A stretch of DNA of 64,000 nucleotides, from NCBI GenBank assembly GCA_036429605.1, contig JAVFKD010000004.1, positions 310,001 through 374,000 of the forward strand. Direction: 5' to 3'. Numbering within the stretch: the first letter of the stretch is position 1; each line of letters opens with the position of its first letter. A program made the translations under genes and the position numbers. Below are positions 22,889-34,224 of the stretch, in pieces. The notes under the pieces were generated by a model. That model ran no database searches. It saw only the letters and a program-made list of their open reading frames with translations, and was not told the origin of the DNA. This DNA comes from Cladobotryum mycophilum. Its lineage: Eukaryota > Ascomycota > Sordariomycetes > Hypocreales > Hypocreaceae.

Positions 22889-25800
22889 ATGGCGCCATCG
22901 TGGTGGAAGAAGCTCCGCTCGAAGAAGCGCGACAGCAGGCGTTCTACGCCTGAGCCGTCAGCTGCTTCCACGTCTCAAGAGCCCAAAGTCGAAATCAACA
23001 TTCAGGATCAGAATGCCAGTAACCAAAAACCTGGCGCCGACCAGAGGGGACAGGATATCAGCAATCAGGAACCCGAAGCCGTCCATCAAGTGCCCGAAGA
23101 AGATCAGGATCCCAAAATCGCGTCTCAACCAATTCAAGAACGGCTTTGGAATCAAGCATACGAGCAAGCCAAAGACAGCGACGCCGACGTCGTGGAAGCC
23201 TACGAGAAAATCATCTCCCGTCAACTCCCCGGCCAGCCGCAGCCATCAATCGACGCCGAGTGTCCGTCAAACCAGATCAACCCGACGCCGGACAAAAGAC
23301 GTCAGCAAATGCAGATGATTGTGCAAGCCGGCCTTGAGCGGACGAAAAAGGAAACATTGATAAAACAACGGATAGGCAAAAACTTGAAGACGTTTGGCGT
23401 CGTCAGGAAAACGATGGACCAAGCTGTAGGCTCTGCCCCGGAAGCTGCTGTGGCCTGGGTCGGCATCTGCTTTACCCTTGAAGTAAGTCTAATGATGGTG
23501 GTGATCAAGCTTTTCTTAGCCAAGACTGACCGAAATACCAGATGCTCTCAAACCCGATTACTGAAGTGAAGATTAATCGAGAGGGTATTGCATACGTCGT
23601 CTCGAGGATGGACTGGTACTGGCACCTCTCAGACCTTCTTTTGAACGTCAACAGAGGCGAAGCATGGTCGGTGGTATTGCAAACTCAACTAGAGAAGCAC
23701 ATCGTCGACCTATACCAACAGCTTCTGCTGTATCAGATGAAGAGCGTGTGTCTCTATCATCGTCATGGTGGGGTGGCCTTCTTGCGGGACATGATCAAGT
23801 TGGACGATTGGGACGGCCAGCTCAACAACATTCGGAACGCTGAAGCACTTGTTAATGATGACTCAAGAATATTCAACACCTCGGCTATTCGAGTGCAACT
23901 TGATAGCATTGTCTCCTCCGGTGATGGCCTGCAAGAAGAGCTGAAATCCATCCTATCAGCCATTGAGGACCACACAACACAACAGCAGAAGATCCAAAGA
24001 ACGGAGAAGGAAGAAGAGTGTCTAAAGGATATGCGTGTTACCGATCCCCATCTTGACAAGACTCGAATCGAGAATACAAACGGAGGTCTTTTGCAGGATT
24101 CGTACATTTGGATTGTTACAGATAACGATTTTGTGGATTGGCGGGATCATCCGGGGAGTCGACTGTTGTGGATCAAAGGGGACCCCGGCAAAGGTAAGAC
24201 AATGCTTCTCTGCGGTATTATCAACGAGCTGCAAACTGGTCAATCTGCAAAGCCATACTACTTCTTCTGTCAGGCAACTGATGACCGGCTGAACAATGCC
24301 ACCGGAGTTTTGTGTGGCCTGATCTACTCGATTGCCTGTGAGCACCAAAAGGCTCTCTTATTGGTGATGGAGAAGTACAAACATGCAGGCAAGGACTTAT
24401 TTCGAGACATTAATTCTTGGACTGCCTTGTCTCAGATCTTTACCTGCATCCTGCAGGACCTAAGCTTGAAAGACAAGGTGTTCATCATTGATGCTCTTGA
24501 TGAGTGTGTGAAGGACCGTCCCCTTCTTCTTGATTTCATCGCCCAGGCGTCTGCTAAGTTTGAAGCGAAATGGATTGTATCAAGCCGAAACTGGGCTAGT
24601 ATTGAGGAGAAACTGGAAGCAAGTTCCCAAAGGGTACGATTATCGCTTGAGATCAATGAGCAGTCAATCTCTGACGCCGTCCGTGTCTATGTTGAGCATA
24701 AAGTCGATCAATTGGCAAAGCTCAAGAAGCTGGACGACGCCACCCGTGCTGGCGTTCGAGATCATTTGTCCGCCAATGCAAACGGGACATTCCTGTGGGT
24801 GGCCTTGGTCTGCAAAGAGCTGTCGCAAGAGCATGTGCGCAAACGACATATGCTGACTACAGTGGCTACATTCCCTCCTGACCTTGAACCACTTTACGCA
24901 CGCATGATGGAACAAGTTCGTGGGTTAAAAGATGCAGATTTGTGTGAACAGGTTCTGGGCTTAATCTCACTTGTTTACCGACCGATTTCATTGGTGGAGT
25001 TGGCATCCCTCGTTGAGACACTGGGAGAGATTGATGATTTTGATGAGCTGAGGGATGTTATCGCCTCGTGTGGATCCTTTCTTGTTTTGAAGAATGATGT
25101 GGTTTATTTCGTCCATCAGTCAGCCAAAGACTTTCTTCTTAACAAAGCGTCTAATCAAATCTTTGCTTCTGGGATCGCCCGCCGACACCACGGCATCTTT
25201 TTGAGATCACTTGAGATCTTGTCAAATACGCTTCGACGTGATATCTACAATCTTCGCCACCCCGGAGCCCCAATAAGCAAGGTTTGTCCACCGGATCCAG
25301 ATCCACTGGCGCCTGTTCGTTACTCTTGCGTATTTTGGGTCGACCATCTTCGAGACGCTAGTTCTTATGAGATGACAGTGTGTGAATCTAGTTTGCAAGA
25401 CGAAGGTGTAGCTCACGAGTTTCTCAAAGTTCATTTCTTACATTGGCTGGAAGGGCTTAGTCTTTTGAAAAAGCTCTCAGAGGGCGTGATGGCTATAAGG
25501 ACATTGGAAGCCTTGGTATGTGAATCTTGAAAGCAGACTACAGAGCCTTGTAATTGCTCGTTGAATCATAATCTAACCAGTTTATCAGACAGGGCATGGA
25601 TCAGGTCTGATGGGCAAATTTATCAAAGATGCTCATCGCTTTGTCCTATCATTTAGGTTCGCGATTGAATCCACTCCTCTACAAATATACACTTCGGCAC
25701 TCACTTTTGCTCCCACCTCTAGCACAGTCCGGGAAACATTTGAGAAGCTGTACAGTCCTGGGTGGATCATAATGAAACCCAGCGTACAGTCAGAATGGAA

Positions 25801-26162
25801 TGCATGCCTACAGACGCTGGAAGGCCACGAAACCTGGGTCTATTCAGTAGCATTTTCACCAGACGGCACGCAACTGGCGTCAGCGTCGGATGATGTTACT
25901 ATAAACATCTGGGATCGGGCCACAGGCGCATGTCTGCAGACACTTGATCATGAAGTGGAGGAGGATGACGAGTCTGGAGCAGTGGCGTTCTCACCAAATG
26001 GCATGCAATTGGCATCGGCTTCTGAAAGATCTATTAAGATATGGGATCTGGCTACAGGCAGCTGCCTAATGACGATTGCGTGTGGAGACGAAGCATACAT
26101 TAACTCGATAGCGTTTTCCCTGGATGGCAAGCGGCTGATGTCAAGTTATTGCTGGAACGATA

Positions 26163-26207
26163 ACGTAATCCATAAGCGAGTGGTACACACAAGCGAGTGG
26201 TACACCC
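26163..26207 (+). repeat. Left terminal inverted repeat of the Fot1-like element
   Basis: Begins ACGTAATCCATAAGCGAG immediately after the TA duplication. It pairs with 28002-28046 over 45 bp with a single A/G difference at position 40. Confidence 0.9.
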
Positions 26208-26261
26208 TTAATAGCCATATCTACCTCTATCACTATACATTAAATTCCTCTACCATCTATT

Positions 26262-27737
26262 ATGGCAACACTTTCAAATGAGAATAGGATCTCTCTTGCC
26301 CTTCAATCTCTTCAAAAAGACCCAAATTTAAGTCTTAGAGCTGTAGCAAAAATCTACAATGTTAGTTGTATGACTCTTAGTCGGCGTCGCGCTGGTACAC
26401 CATCAAGATGCGATACAAGAGCCAATTCAATGAATCTTACAAAATCAGAAGAAGAGGCTATAGTTGAGCATATAATTGATCTATCTGCAAGATCATTTCC
26501 TCCTAGATTGCGTGGTGTTGAAGAAATGGCCAATCATCTACTGCGCGTACGCGACGCGCCACCAGTTGGCAAAAACTGGGCATCAAACTTCGTTAAACGC
26601 CAGCCAAAGCTCCGTACACGCTGGGCTCGCAAATACGACTATCAAAGAGCTCAATGTGAAGATCCAAAGCTTATAAGCAATTGGTTTGCACTTGTACGGA
26701 ATATAAAGGCCAAATATGGGGTCCTTGATGATGATCTCTATAACTTTGATGAGACTGGCTTCATGATGGGTATTATCTTTCCAGGCATGGTGGTTACGAC
26801 TTCAGAAGGCCTTAAAAAGACGAAATTATCCCAGCCTGGCAATCGGGAGTGGGCAACTGTAATCCAAGGCGTCAATGCAATGGGCTGGGCAATACCACCA
26901 CTCATTATCCTTGCTGCACAATACCATCTTGAGAATTGGTATCGAGAGTGTAATCTTCCAGCAGATTGGCGTATTGCAACAACAGAGAATGGCTGGACTA
27001 CCAATGAGGTTGGCTTAGATTGGATTAAGCATTTTGATCGTCATACAGCTTCTCGTACAAAAGGGATCTATCGAATGCTTATCCTTGATGGCCACGAGAG
27101 CCACCACTCAACGGCATTTGAGCTCTATTGCAAGGAGCATAAGATTATTACAGTCTGTATGCCTCCGCATTCCTCGCATATCCTTCAGCCATTGGATGTT
27201 GGTTGTTTTGGGCCATTGAAGCAGGCATACGGTCGGCAAATTGAGAAGTTAATGCGTATGCATATTACGCACATCAGCAAGGTTGACTTCCTCTGTGCTT
27301 TTCATACGACATTCTTTGCTACAATCAACGAGAAGAATATTACAGGAGGTTTTTCAGGAGCTGGTCTATTACCATTTAATCCACAGAGGGTTCTTTCGAT
27401 GCTTGATATAGAATTACGAACATTAACACCTCCAAAAACGCTGCCTAAGCCCGTACAGCCTTGGGTCTCAAAAACACCAAAAAACGCACACGAGGCTAAC
27501 TCACAGTCAGAGCATATAAAGAATTGTATTGCCGCTCATCAAGATAGCTCTCCAACTTCAATGTTAAATGCGATTGACCAATTTACAAAGGGAGCAACGG
27601 CAATTATGCATCAAGTGGCATTTTTACGCGAAGAGGTCTCTGAACTTCGTGCAGCAAATGAGGCATTAAGCAAGCGCCGCAGAGCAAAAAAACTCGCATA
27701 CGACTTGGAGGCACATTTACTATTCAAGAAGGAATAG
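26262..27737 (+). CDS. Pogo/Fot1-type DDE transposase, 3' frameshift
   Basis: 491 aa. The N-terminal psq-type helix-turn-helix (LSLRAVAKIYNVSCMTLSRR) is followed by a CENP-B/Tc5-like DNA-binding segment. The catalytic region has the three acidic sites in NFDETGF, LDGHESH and LQPLDVG, and ends with a Leu/Glu coiled-coil segment. The frame stops at 27737. In the next frame, 27695-27874 continues GGTFTIQEGIDQLDQ and ends in a zinc-knuckle-like CSKCSKTGHNIRTC, as full-length relatives do. The switch lies at an A7 run (27686-27692), so one base is missing from the run in this copy. The DDE core is complete; loss of the C-terminal knuckle may or may not abolish activity. Sequencing error in the homopolymer is possible. 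Confidence 0.88.
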   Translation: MATLSNENRISLALQSLQKDPNLSLRAVAKIYNVSCMTLSRRRAGTPSRCDTRANSMNLTKSEEEAIVEHIIDLSARSFPPRLRGVEEMANHLLRVRDAPPVGKNWASNFVKRQPKLRTRWARKYDYQRAQCEDPKLISNWFALVRNIKAKYGVLDDDLYNFDETGFMMGIIFPGMVVTTSEGLKKTKLSQPGNREWATVIQGVNAMGWAIPPLIILAAQYHLENWYRECNLPADWRIATTENGWTTNEVGLDWIKHFDRHTASRTKGIYRMLILDGHESHHSTAFELYCKEHKIITVCMPPHSSHILQPLDVGCFGPLKQAYGRQIEKLMRMHITHISKVDFLCAFHTTFFATINEKNITGGFSGAGLLPFNPQRVLSMLDIELRTLTPPKTLPKPVQPWVSKTPKNAHEANSQSEHIKNCIAAHQDSSPTSMLNAIDQFTKGATAIMHQVAFLREEVSELRAANEALSKRRRAKKLAYDLEAHLLFKKE

Positions 27738-28001
27738 ATCAATTGGATCAAAGGGATATAAATGAGCAACTAGAGCAAGAGAGACGGCAAGGAGGGTCTG
27801 CTCGTACGAAAGCTCCGCGCTGTAGCAAGTGCAGCAAGACTGGCCATAATATACGAACCTGTAAAGAAATTTAAGAAGGTAAGAAAGGTACATCTTTATC
27901 TAATACTATTATAATAATTATTTAATATATTTTTAATAGAAGGGCGTAGAAAAAAGCTACGAAGAGTTGGTTTTATTTTCTTCTAAATGGTGTACTAGGT
28001 G

Positions 28002-28046
28002 GGGTGCACCACTCGCTTGTGTGTACCACTCGCTTATGGATTACGT
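28002..28046 (-). repeat. Right terminal inverted repeat of the Fot1-like element
   Basis: Reverse complement of the left end, one mismatch, ending ...TTATGGATTACGT just before the second TA at 28047-28048. Confidence 0.9.
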
Positions 28047-29451
28047 TATGACCTTTCAAATCTGGGATATAGCGACGGGCGTAAGGCTTGAGAAGCATCT
28101 TTGCTATCCGGGAGTTACATCAACCGCATGCTCAGAAATGAGTACAGGAGAAGAATCAACATCAGTTAGAAAAACCTTCAAAATTCGCGACCCAATCATA
28201 GGGTCGTATATTCAGATAGTTGCCGAGGATCCTCGTCATTTTTGCCGGGCAGTGGCGTTTTCGCCTGACAGCTCACAGTTGGCATTGGGCACTGTTTGGA
28301 AATCAATTCTAATTTTGAATGCAGCTACAGGCGTATGCGTGCAAAAGCTCGAGGGACATACAAACATAATTATGACGTTGTCATATTCGCGGGACGGTGC
28401 ACGACTCGCATCAGGAGGCGACGATCAAACAATTAAGATTTGGGCTGTTTCGACAGGCGTGTGCCTGCAGACACTCGAGGGCCACACAGGTTCGGTCTAT
28501 TCAGTGGCATTTTCGCCAGATGGTACGCAACTAGCGTCAACATCAACTGACAGAACCATTAAGATTTGGGATCTTGCTTTAGGCGCGGCTGGAGGCCTAC
28601 AGAAACCAGAGGGTCATCAAGACCAAGCCAGCTCGGTAGCATATTCATCAGATAACACGCGGCTTGCATCAGGATCATGGGATGGGATAATTCAGATTTG
28701 GGATACCACAACAGGCGCCTGTTTGCAGACGTTTCAGGGTACCTATGGAAAACCAATTTATTTGGTGGTATTTTCTCTGGATGGCAAGCAATTAGCGTCA
28801 GCGGAGGAAACAATCGATAGGAACTTCACTATTAAGATTTGGGATCTCACTGCAGGCACATGCCGGCCCGCATTCAAGGATGAAGTTAGGGTTGGGTCAA
28901 TGGCTTTTTCACCCAACAGCACCCAACTAGCGTTAGTATTATCTGCATATTTTTTTGGCGGTGGTGATGATAGAGGTATCGAGGTCTGGGATGTCATCAA
29001 CAGCACGCGTATTCACGAGCTTCATTCTGCACTAAAGCCAATAACCGCGGTGTTTTCATCGGACGGCATGCGGCTGGGGTCCGCATCGAAAGATGGCGAC
29101 GTGGAGGTATGGGATCTGGCTACGGGCGCATGCCTGCAGACGCTCAAGATATCTGTTGAGCCAGCGCTGGAGGCATCATTGCATAAAGATTTGAGAGACC
29201 CCCAACTCCAGCGCTTAATCGCCAATCTACTGCAGAAGCAAGATTCAGCATGTAGCCTCATGTACGAGTTTGAGTTCACGAGAGACGCGGTATGGCTTCT
29301 AAGGCGAGGAAAACCTTTCCTCTGGCTTCCCGCAGGCTATCGGCCTCTTGTGATGACATTCTCCGGTGAACTTCTTGCCATCGGTTGTTCTTCTGGTCGG
29401 GTTCTCTTATTTCGCTTTTCTCTGATAGATTTGGACGCGGAGATGACTTGA

Positions 29452-30955
29452 GGTGTAGAGCGTTCTCTCTGCTATTCTTGTCCACCAACATAACACTTGG
29501 TATCCTAAGAGCGAGAAGAGAAATGAAGGGCAAAAATGGGAGCCAAGAGTGTTGAGAATAATAACAACGGAATCGACAGTAATTAAAAGAATTAACGGGA
29601 ATCAGGGGTAAATTGACCAACCGAACTCCCATTGTCTGTGGTATAGAGAGGCTCGATTTCCTGGCCTTCTAGGTAGTCTATTAACTAGACTAAGACGAAG
29701 TTTCAGACGCAAATCTTCCTCCTAAAACTTACAGCAACCTAGCCCACCAGAATTTCGTGTGTACTCTACCGAGAAGGGAGAAATGGTTTGCAGGTCTTGA
29801 CTAGTATCGCTGTACAACCAGTATCGCGGCATACACAATCCCGGACAATCCCTCCCATAATGCTACACCTGACATCCCATCGATTCCGAGATAAATGCTC
29901 GCCAAGAGTTTTATTGGTATCATGGCACTGAGGGCTAACTTTATGGCGGAGTGTGACCCTCGCAGCGCGAGTACAAGGTGTGTTGCGCCCAGGGTTAATG
30001 AGGTGAGTCTTTTTTGCAGAGCTGTTAGCTTTGTGATATGCCGTCAAAATTAAACACCCATTGGATCCATGGATGTGATATATCTTACTTACCCAATGAT
30101 GTGCAATGCCGTCCTGGGGACACCAGCCAGCGGCTCTCCCGCAGCCGTAGCAGCATCCGGGGTGAAAAGAGCCCGGGAACCTGAAATGGCGATTGGGAGG
30201 GATTGTATTGCTAAAACGTAACGGGTGAATGTCTCCATTTCCAATGCTCCGGTTTGCAAGTGCGGTTGTGTGTGCGTATTAAAAGATTCATGGATGAAAC
30301 ATGGATAGGAAAATACTTCAGGTCAAGGGCGTCAAGTACATGTCTGACCACGGCGCCTTGGATCCTCAGGCGGGAACATGCCCCTGGTTGAATATTTATC
30401 TAACTATCTATGGATGCCTTTTTTCCCTATTACGGCTTTGTCTCTAGCGTATGATTGGATCTAGTTCTTATTATTTTTTTAACTAGGCTCTTTATCTATA
30501 TAATGACCATGGCCTGTCGTGCTTATTGACTTAGAGGTGCATTGTAGGGCTTGAGAAACTCTTTCTTAGCCTCAACCACCCATAAGACAGAGCTTCAAAG
30601 GCAAAACTTCCTCCTCATACGCACAGAACCCTAGCCTTAATACCTTAAATATTCATGTATATACTGTATAAAGGATTGTTTTATCAAGATATTCATAGCA
30701 TGTCTTACGCTCTCGGGCCCTCGGTTCCGTTGCCCCTAGCTACCGTACCAGCTCAAGGTGCCATATTCTTAGAACCAACACATCCACTCGAGCAGCTGGA
30801 GGAAATCTCACTCACATAAAACCAGGTATTTTTACCATCTCACGGTTACCCAAAAACACACCCGTCAGTTTAATAGTGTACCCCTCTGGATGCCCTGTGA
30901 ACTTTTAACCTACACAGTTCCATTCTCATAACCAAGAATCTGCCAGATTCACCTG
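29452..30955. other. Intergenic
   Basis: No supported gene. Two stretches, 29690-29775 and 30580-30650, share an imperfect duplicated core (AAGACGAAGTTTCAGACGCA versus AAGACAGAGCTTCAAAGGCA, both followed by CTTCCTCCT), perhaps remnants of a local duplication. Confidence 0.4.
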
Positions 30956-31342
30956 ATGGAAATGCCTCTTCCACTTTTTCTGGTCGAATCAATCGGTGCC
31001 CCTCGCAATCACCGCGCTCTCTTCGTGCGCCTAGACGAAAGCAAGGGAAACGGTCGTCAATTCCAAGTCAAAGGGAATATCCAAGATGGGATGATGTATG
31101 AATCCAAAGAGGTAGACCGCCCGGAGAGTTCCATTGAATACATAGGCATGAGTCAATTGGGCTGGGTGACCAACTCAGATCTCCAACGTATCGAGGAAAT
31201 ATGCCGATCGAATCCACCTCCGAAGAAGCAGTTTGATGGGCCCAGGCGTATCGACCCAAAGACAACATTGAAGTGCTGTCAGGAGTGTACTACTGAGACG
31301 ATTCGTCTTCTAGAATCTGAAGGCATTTTGAAACCTGTATGA
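30956..31342 (+). CDS. Small conserved fungal protein, function unknown
   Basis: 128 aa with no signal peptide or membrane segment. It begins with a beta-rich segment (ESIGAPRNHRALFVRLD...FQVKGNIQDGMMYE) and has a middle ISQLGWV-like strand (GMSQLGWVTNSDLQRIEEIC). The C-terminus ends TLKCCQECTTETIRLLESEGIL. Its layout resembles a widespread unnamed ascomycete family of about 130-150 aa (xxHHAIF...G.I..GM.YE...PPPK.Q.D). I know of no biochemical function. It sits beside HET and NLR-like genes, a common genomic setting for such accessory proteins. Confidence 0.65.
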   Translation: MEMPLPLFLVESIGAPRNHRALFVRLDESKGNGRQFQVKGNIQDGMMYESKEVDRPESSIEYIGMSQLGWVTNSDLQRIEEICRSNPPPKKQFDGPRRIDPKTTLKCCQECTTETIRLLESEGILKPV

Positions 31343-31941
31343 TGGGCGAATGAGCGGAAATTGGGTGCTGAGTGTGGGGCTGGTATCACACCCTTAGATA
31401 ATTGTTTGTCGAGACAAAGTAGATGAGCTGCCTTTCTTTTTGCGAATAAGAGTAAGAGGCGTAGTGTAATAACGGGGTGGAAGACACCGATACTCTATGT
31501 AAGCACTTGAGGGCCGAGACAGCTCCGACGCCTGTGTTGGTCAACATTGTTGGTATGATAGAAGATATATGCCAGTAAATAGCACCAGAATTGCTATCTC
31601 TTCAGAATTGTCCGTGTTTGGAGCAAAAACCCGCTACAATTACAAACAGTCTCTTGAAGGTACTCATGTCTTCACCTAGGGGCATGGCTTCCCGTGACTT
31701 TTTGTCCATCATCGAATTGGCGACAGAAACACCAAGAAGCCATGCTCTATACAGCCAAAAAGATCTCTATTCACCATCAGTGCTTCTAGTACGTGATATA
31801 ACACATCTATGCTAGAGTGATAATGCAAGGCTCCCCAAACACAAAATCTTCACCCGCTTCCACCTCAGGATATCTTCTCAAATATGCCACACGCCTAAAC
31901 AACCCCTCCGAAACTTCCCGCACCACAATCCCCGAAGCATA
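31343..31941. other. Spacer between convergent genes
   Basis: Holds the 3' ends of the small protein and the HET gene. Short frames at 31591-32008 have no recognisable content. Confidence 0.5.
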
Positions 31942-34007
31942 CTACAGCCTGAGACCGGTTATATCGGGGTTCCCCGTCTCAGCAATGTTCCTGGAGAGAA
32001 ACGCATAACAAACGCCTTCCTCGTCTCCCAACTCATCCACTTCCAGGTCGTCCACAATTTGGTATGGTCCAGTTGACTTATCAACTGTGTATTCCTCTTT
32101 AGTACGCTTCGTCATTCGGCACTCGATTCTAAGCACGTTCTCCTTTACCATGTCCATGGCTGACAGCTCATTGAGTGTTTGCTGGCTAAGAGCCGTGAGA
32201 TCGACGAGTGAAGCCTTGGCGTCATATTTATCGCCAGAGTCGGAGAAGAATCGGATTGGGCAGTCGAGGCAGGCCCAAGACCAACTTGGGGCTCTTAGGG
32301 ACCTCGTATCCTGGCTTGTAGTTTGTGTGGGAAGCTCATTGCCATCTGCATCCCGTTTATCCCAACTGAGGCCTTTGGCATCGTCACTTCGGCTCCATAA
32401 CAGCAGCTGAGGAAGACAGGCTATCCAAGTGCCCGCCACATACTTGGCACTTAGCCCAGCCTCCAGGTGAAGACTCATCTCACCTGCCAGACCCTCTACC
32501 CCGGCTAGTCTGTCGTCTGCAACTGTCAAGTTCCGCCTCGTAAACTCAACCACCATTTCCTCCCACACGCCACCCAGATATTCCGCATCCATCCACTTCT
32601 CGCCATGCACACTCTTGTGATACTGAAACTCACTGAAAAGCCGCCGATCAGGGGCATACAGCGTTGCGCTGTCGTAAAGACGCAGTGGCCCACTATTCAG
32701 CCTCTTGCTAGAGCCTTTCTTGTTGCACTCGCAGTAGACTTCAAACTCGGAGAATGTCACTAATCGAGAAGAGAGCATGGCTTCCTGCAAGGCCCAGCCG
32801 CGAGTAAGTAAAGGGTGGATGGGTCGATTAGCCCGGACTTCCACAGCCAAAGTGACTTCGCCTTGTATTCGAGAACCAGGGACGATACCCGGCAGCACAT
32901 GCGACTGTGTTTGTGCACGAGACAAGTTGGGCTTCAAAAAGTGATATTTTGCACCTGGAGAGGTTGCAGCGACAATGGTGACTGTCGCATTGCGGTATAG
33001 CTCGCCCATCTTGCCGATTTCGTTGGCTTTGTCTTCATTATTGTCCTGGATAATGCACAATGCATCGATCCATAGGTACGCAAACCCAAGTCGTCGCGCG
33101 GCAAGTACAGCATCCTGGAGACCAGGAGGAAGGTCAGACATGTTAATTGCATCCATCAACTGCGTGATATTGCCATTCATTGCCATAAGTGGTTGTGGAC
33201 CGCCCCATGTATAACTCAGAGCCACGTAATCTTCGTATTCTTCTCCTTGTGTCGGGCGGATCTTGACAATTCCTGAATCTGCATTTCGTACATCAATGAC
33301 GCGAGTTGGTAGTTTTGGCTTCCCCTCATAGACACAGCCATCATGCTTATTGGTTGACGTGCAATCGTGAATCCAGTCGAGAGCTTCACTCATTATCTCA
33401 TCGTCCATGAAATCTTCCAAAAATGGTCTTTGTGGAAATACTTCTGCCATGGGATCACCTTTAGTTTTGAATAGGTTAGTTATCGTTTGGGGAGGGGGTT
33501 ATTGAGGTGCGTATACATACCTGCTTTTGCAAGGACGACGAACTCTATCACCGCAGACCAATACTGCACCTTGATAATGTTTTTATATATGGCACCCACA
33601 ATTTTTCCCGTGCCTTTTAGCTGGAAACGTGGAAGAGGTTCTCGTTTAGAACTTGACTTCCCCTGGCGAGTCTCTGGTGGTGGATTGTCTGCGAAGAAAT
33701 GCAATAGCGGTTCCGTGTTGCCTTGGACTCGTGAGAGCAATGACTTTGATGATTTGGCTGATTGAGCTTCCTGGGCTAGGTCTGCATTCCATTTCTGCCA
33801 CCCGTTTTGGAATATAATTTTGCATAGTATGCAACCAGCTTCAGCGCTTTTCCAACACTCCGCTATGCTGAGATGCTTGTAGCCCGGGACAGAGCAGAGA
33901 TCGGCGATGCTTCGCTCTGTTGCGAGGATCCCCGCACATGCCTTGCAACATGTTGCATCGCCACTTTCCGGCCGTCGCCAAAATTGCAGGCGCTGATATG
34001 TCGACAT
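31942..34007 (-). CDS. HET-domain (heterokaryon incompatibility) protein
   Basis: Exons 34007-33521 and 33458-31942 (62-nt intron; the junction restores LAKAGDPMAEVF) give 667 aa. The N-terminal exon is a Cys-containing region usual in this family (CCKACAGIL...GCILCKIIF). The HET domain follows with its three blocks: YVALSYTWGG, GFAYLWIDALCIIQD and TRGWALQEAMLSSR. The C-terminal half is the variable region with AGTWIACLPQLLLW and RAPSWSWACLD. In ascomycetes the HET domain triggers cell death upon non-self recognition, alone or downstream of NLRs; some are TIR-related. A direct link with the nearby NLR-like gene is not shown by sequence. Confidence 0.9.
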
Positions 34008-34224
34008 GTCAACTTTAGTATATCCTATAGAGAATAATACGATGCTTCAAGCTCAATCTCTATATGTGAGGTCAACAGTGGAGAGTCAAGCGGCGACCAA
34101 GTGGAGAAGTTGTGGCAGCTGACGGGAGGGGAGATTTCGACAACGGAATGGATCAGAAAGTTCCCAGCATGAGCTCAAGGACTCGGGCCGCGTTTACATA
34201 TACCATCACTTGTACGTATGCAGC
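34008..34224. other. Short spacer upstream of the HET gene
   Basis: 217 bp containing the presumed HET gene promoter and the 3' end of the APH-type gene. No element recognised. Confidence 0.4.

Larger units (their letters stand above)
26163..28046 (+). mobile_element. Tc1/pogo (Fot1-like) DNA transposon
   Basis: A 1,884-bp element flanked by a TA target-site duplication (26161-26162 and 28047-28048). Its ends are 45-bp terminal inverted repeats with one central mismatch. Each repeat contains an internal direct repeat of AAGCGAGTGGTACAC (26174-26188 and 26191-26205 on the left). It carries one DDE transposase gene. Both ends and the TSD are intact, which suggests recent arrival, but the transposase has a frame break near its 3' end. 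Confidence 0.92.
22889..29451 (+). pseudogene. NACHT-WD40 NLR-like gene interrupted by a transposon
   Basis: Exons 22889-23482, 23542-25515 and 25589 onwards; the last is split by an element at 26163-28046 and resumes at 28049-29451. Leaving the element and one TA copy out, the reading frame is uninterrupted for 1,514 codons. The N-terminal part fits the NWD NACHT-NTPase N-domain (about residues 90-330: AAVAWVGICFTLE, VVSRMDWYW). The NACHT has a Walker A GDPGKGKT and a Walker B KVFIIDALDEC. About ten WD40 repeats follow (from LEGHETWVYSVAFSPDG), three of them nearly identical around DGTQLAS. The insertion falls inside the third WD repeat, so the present allele ends about 40 codons into the element. 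In fungi this family (HET-E/HET-D type) acts in non-self recognition and cell death. All other motifs are intact, so the insertion is probably recent. Confidence 0.88.
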
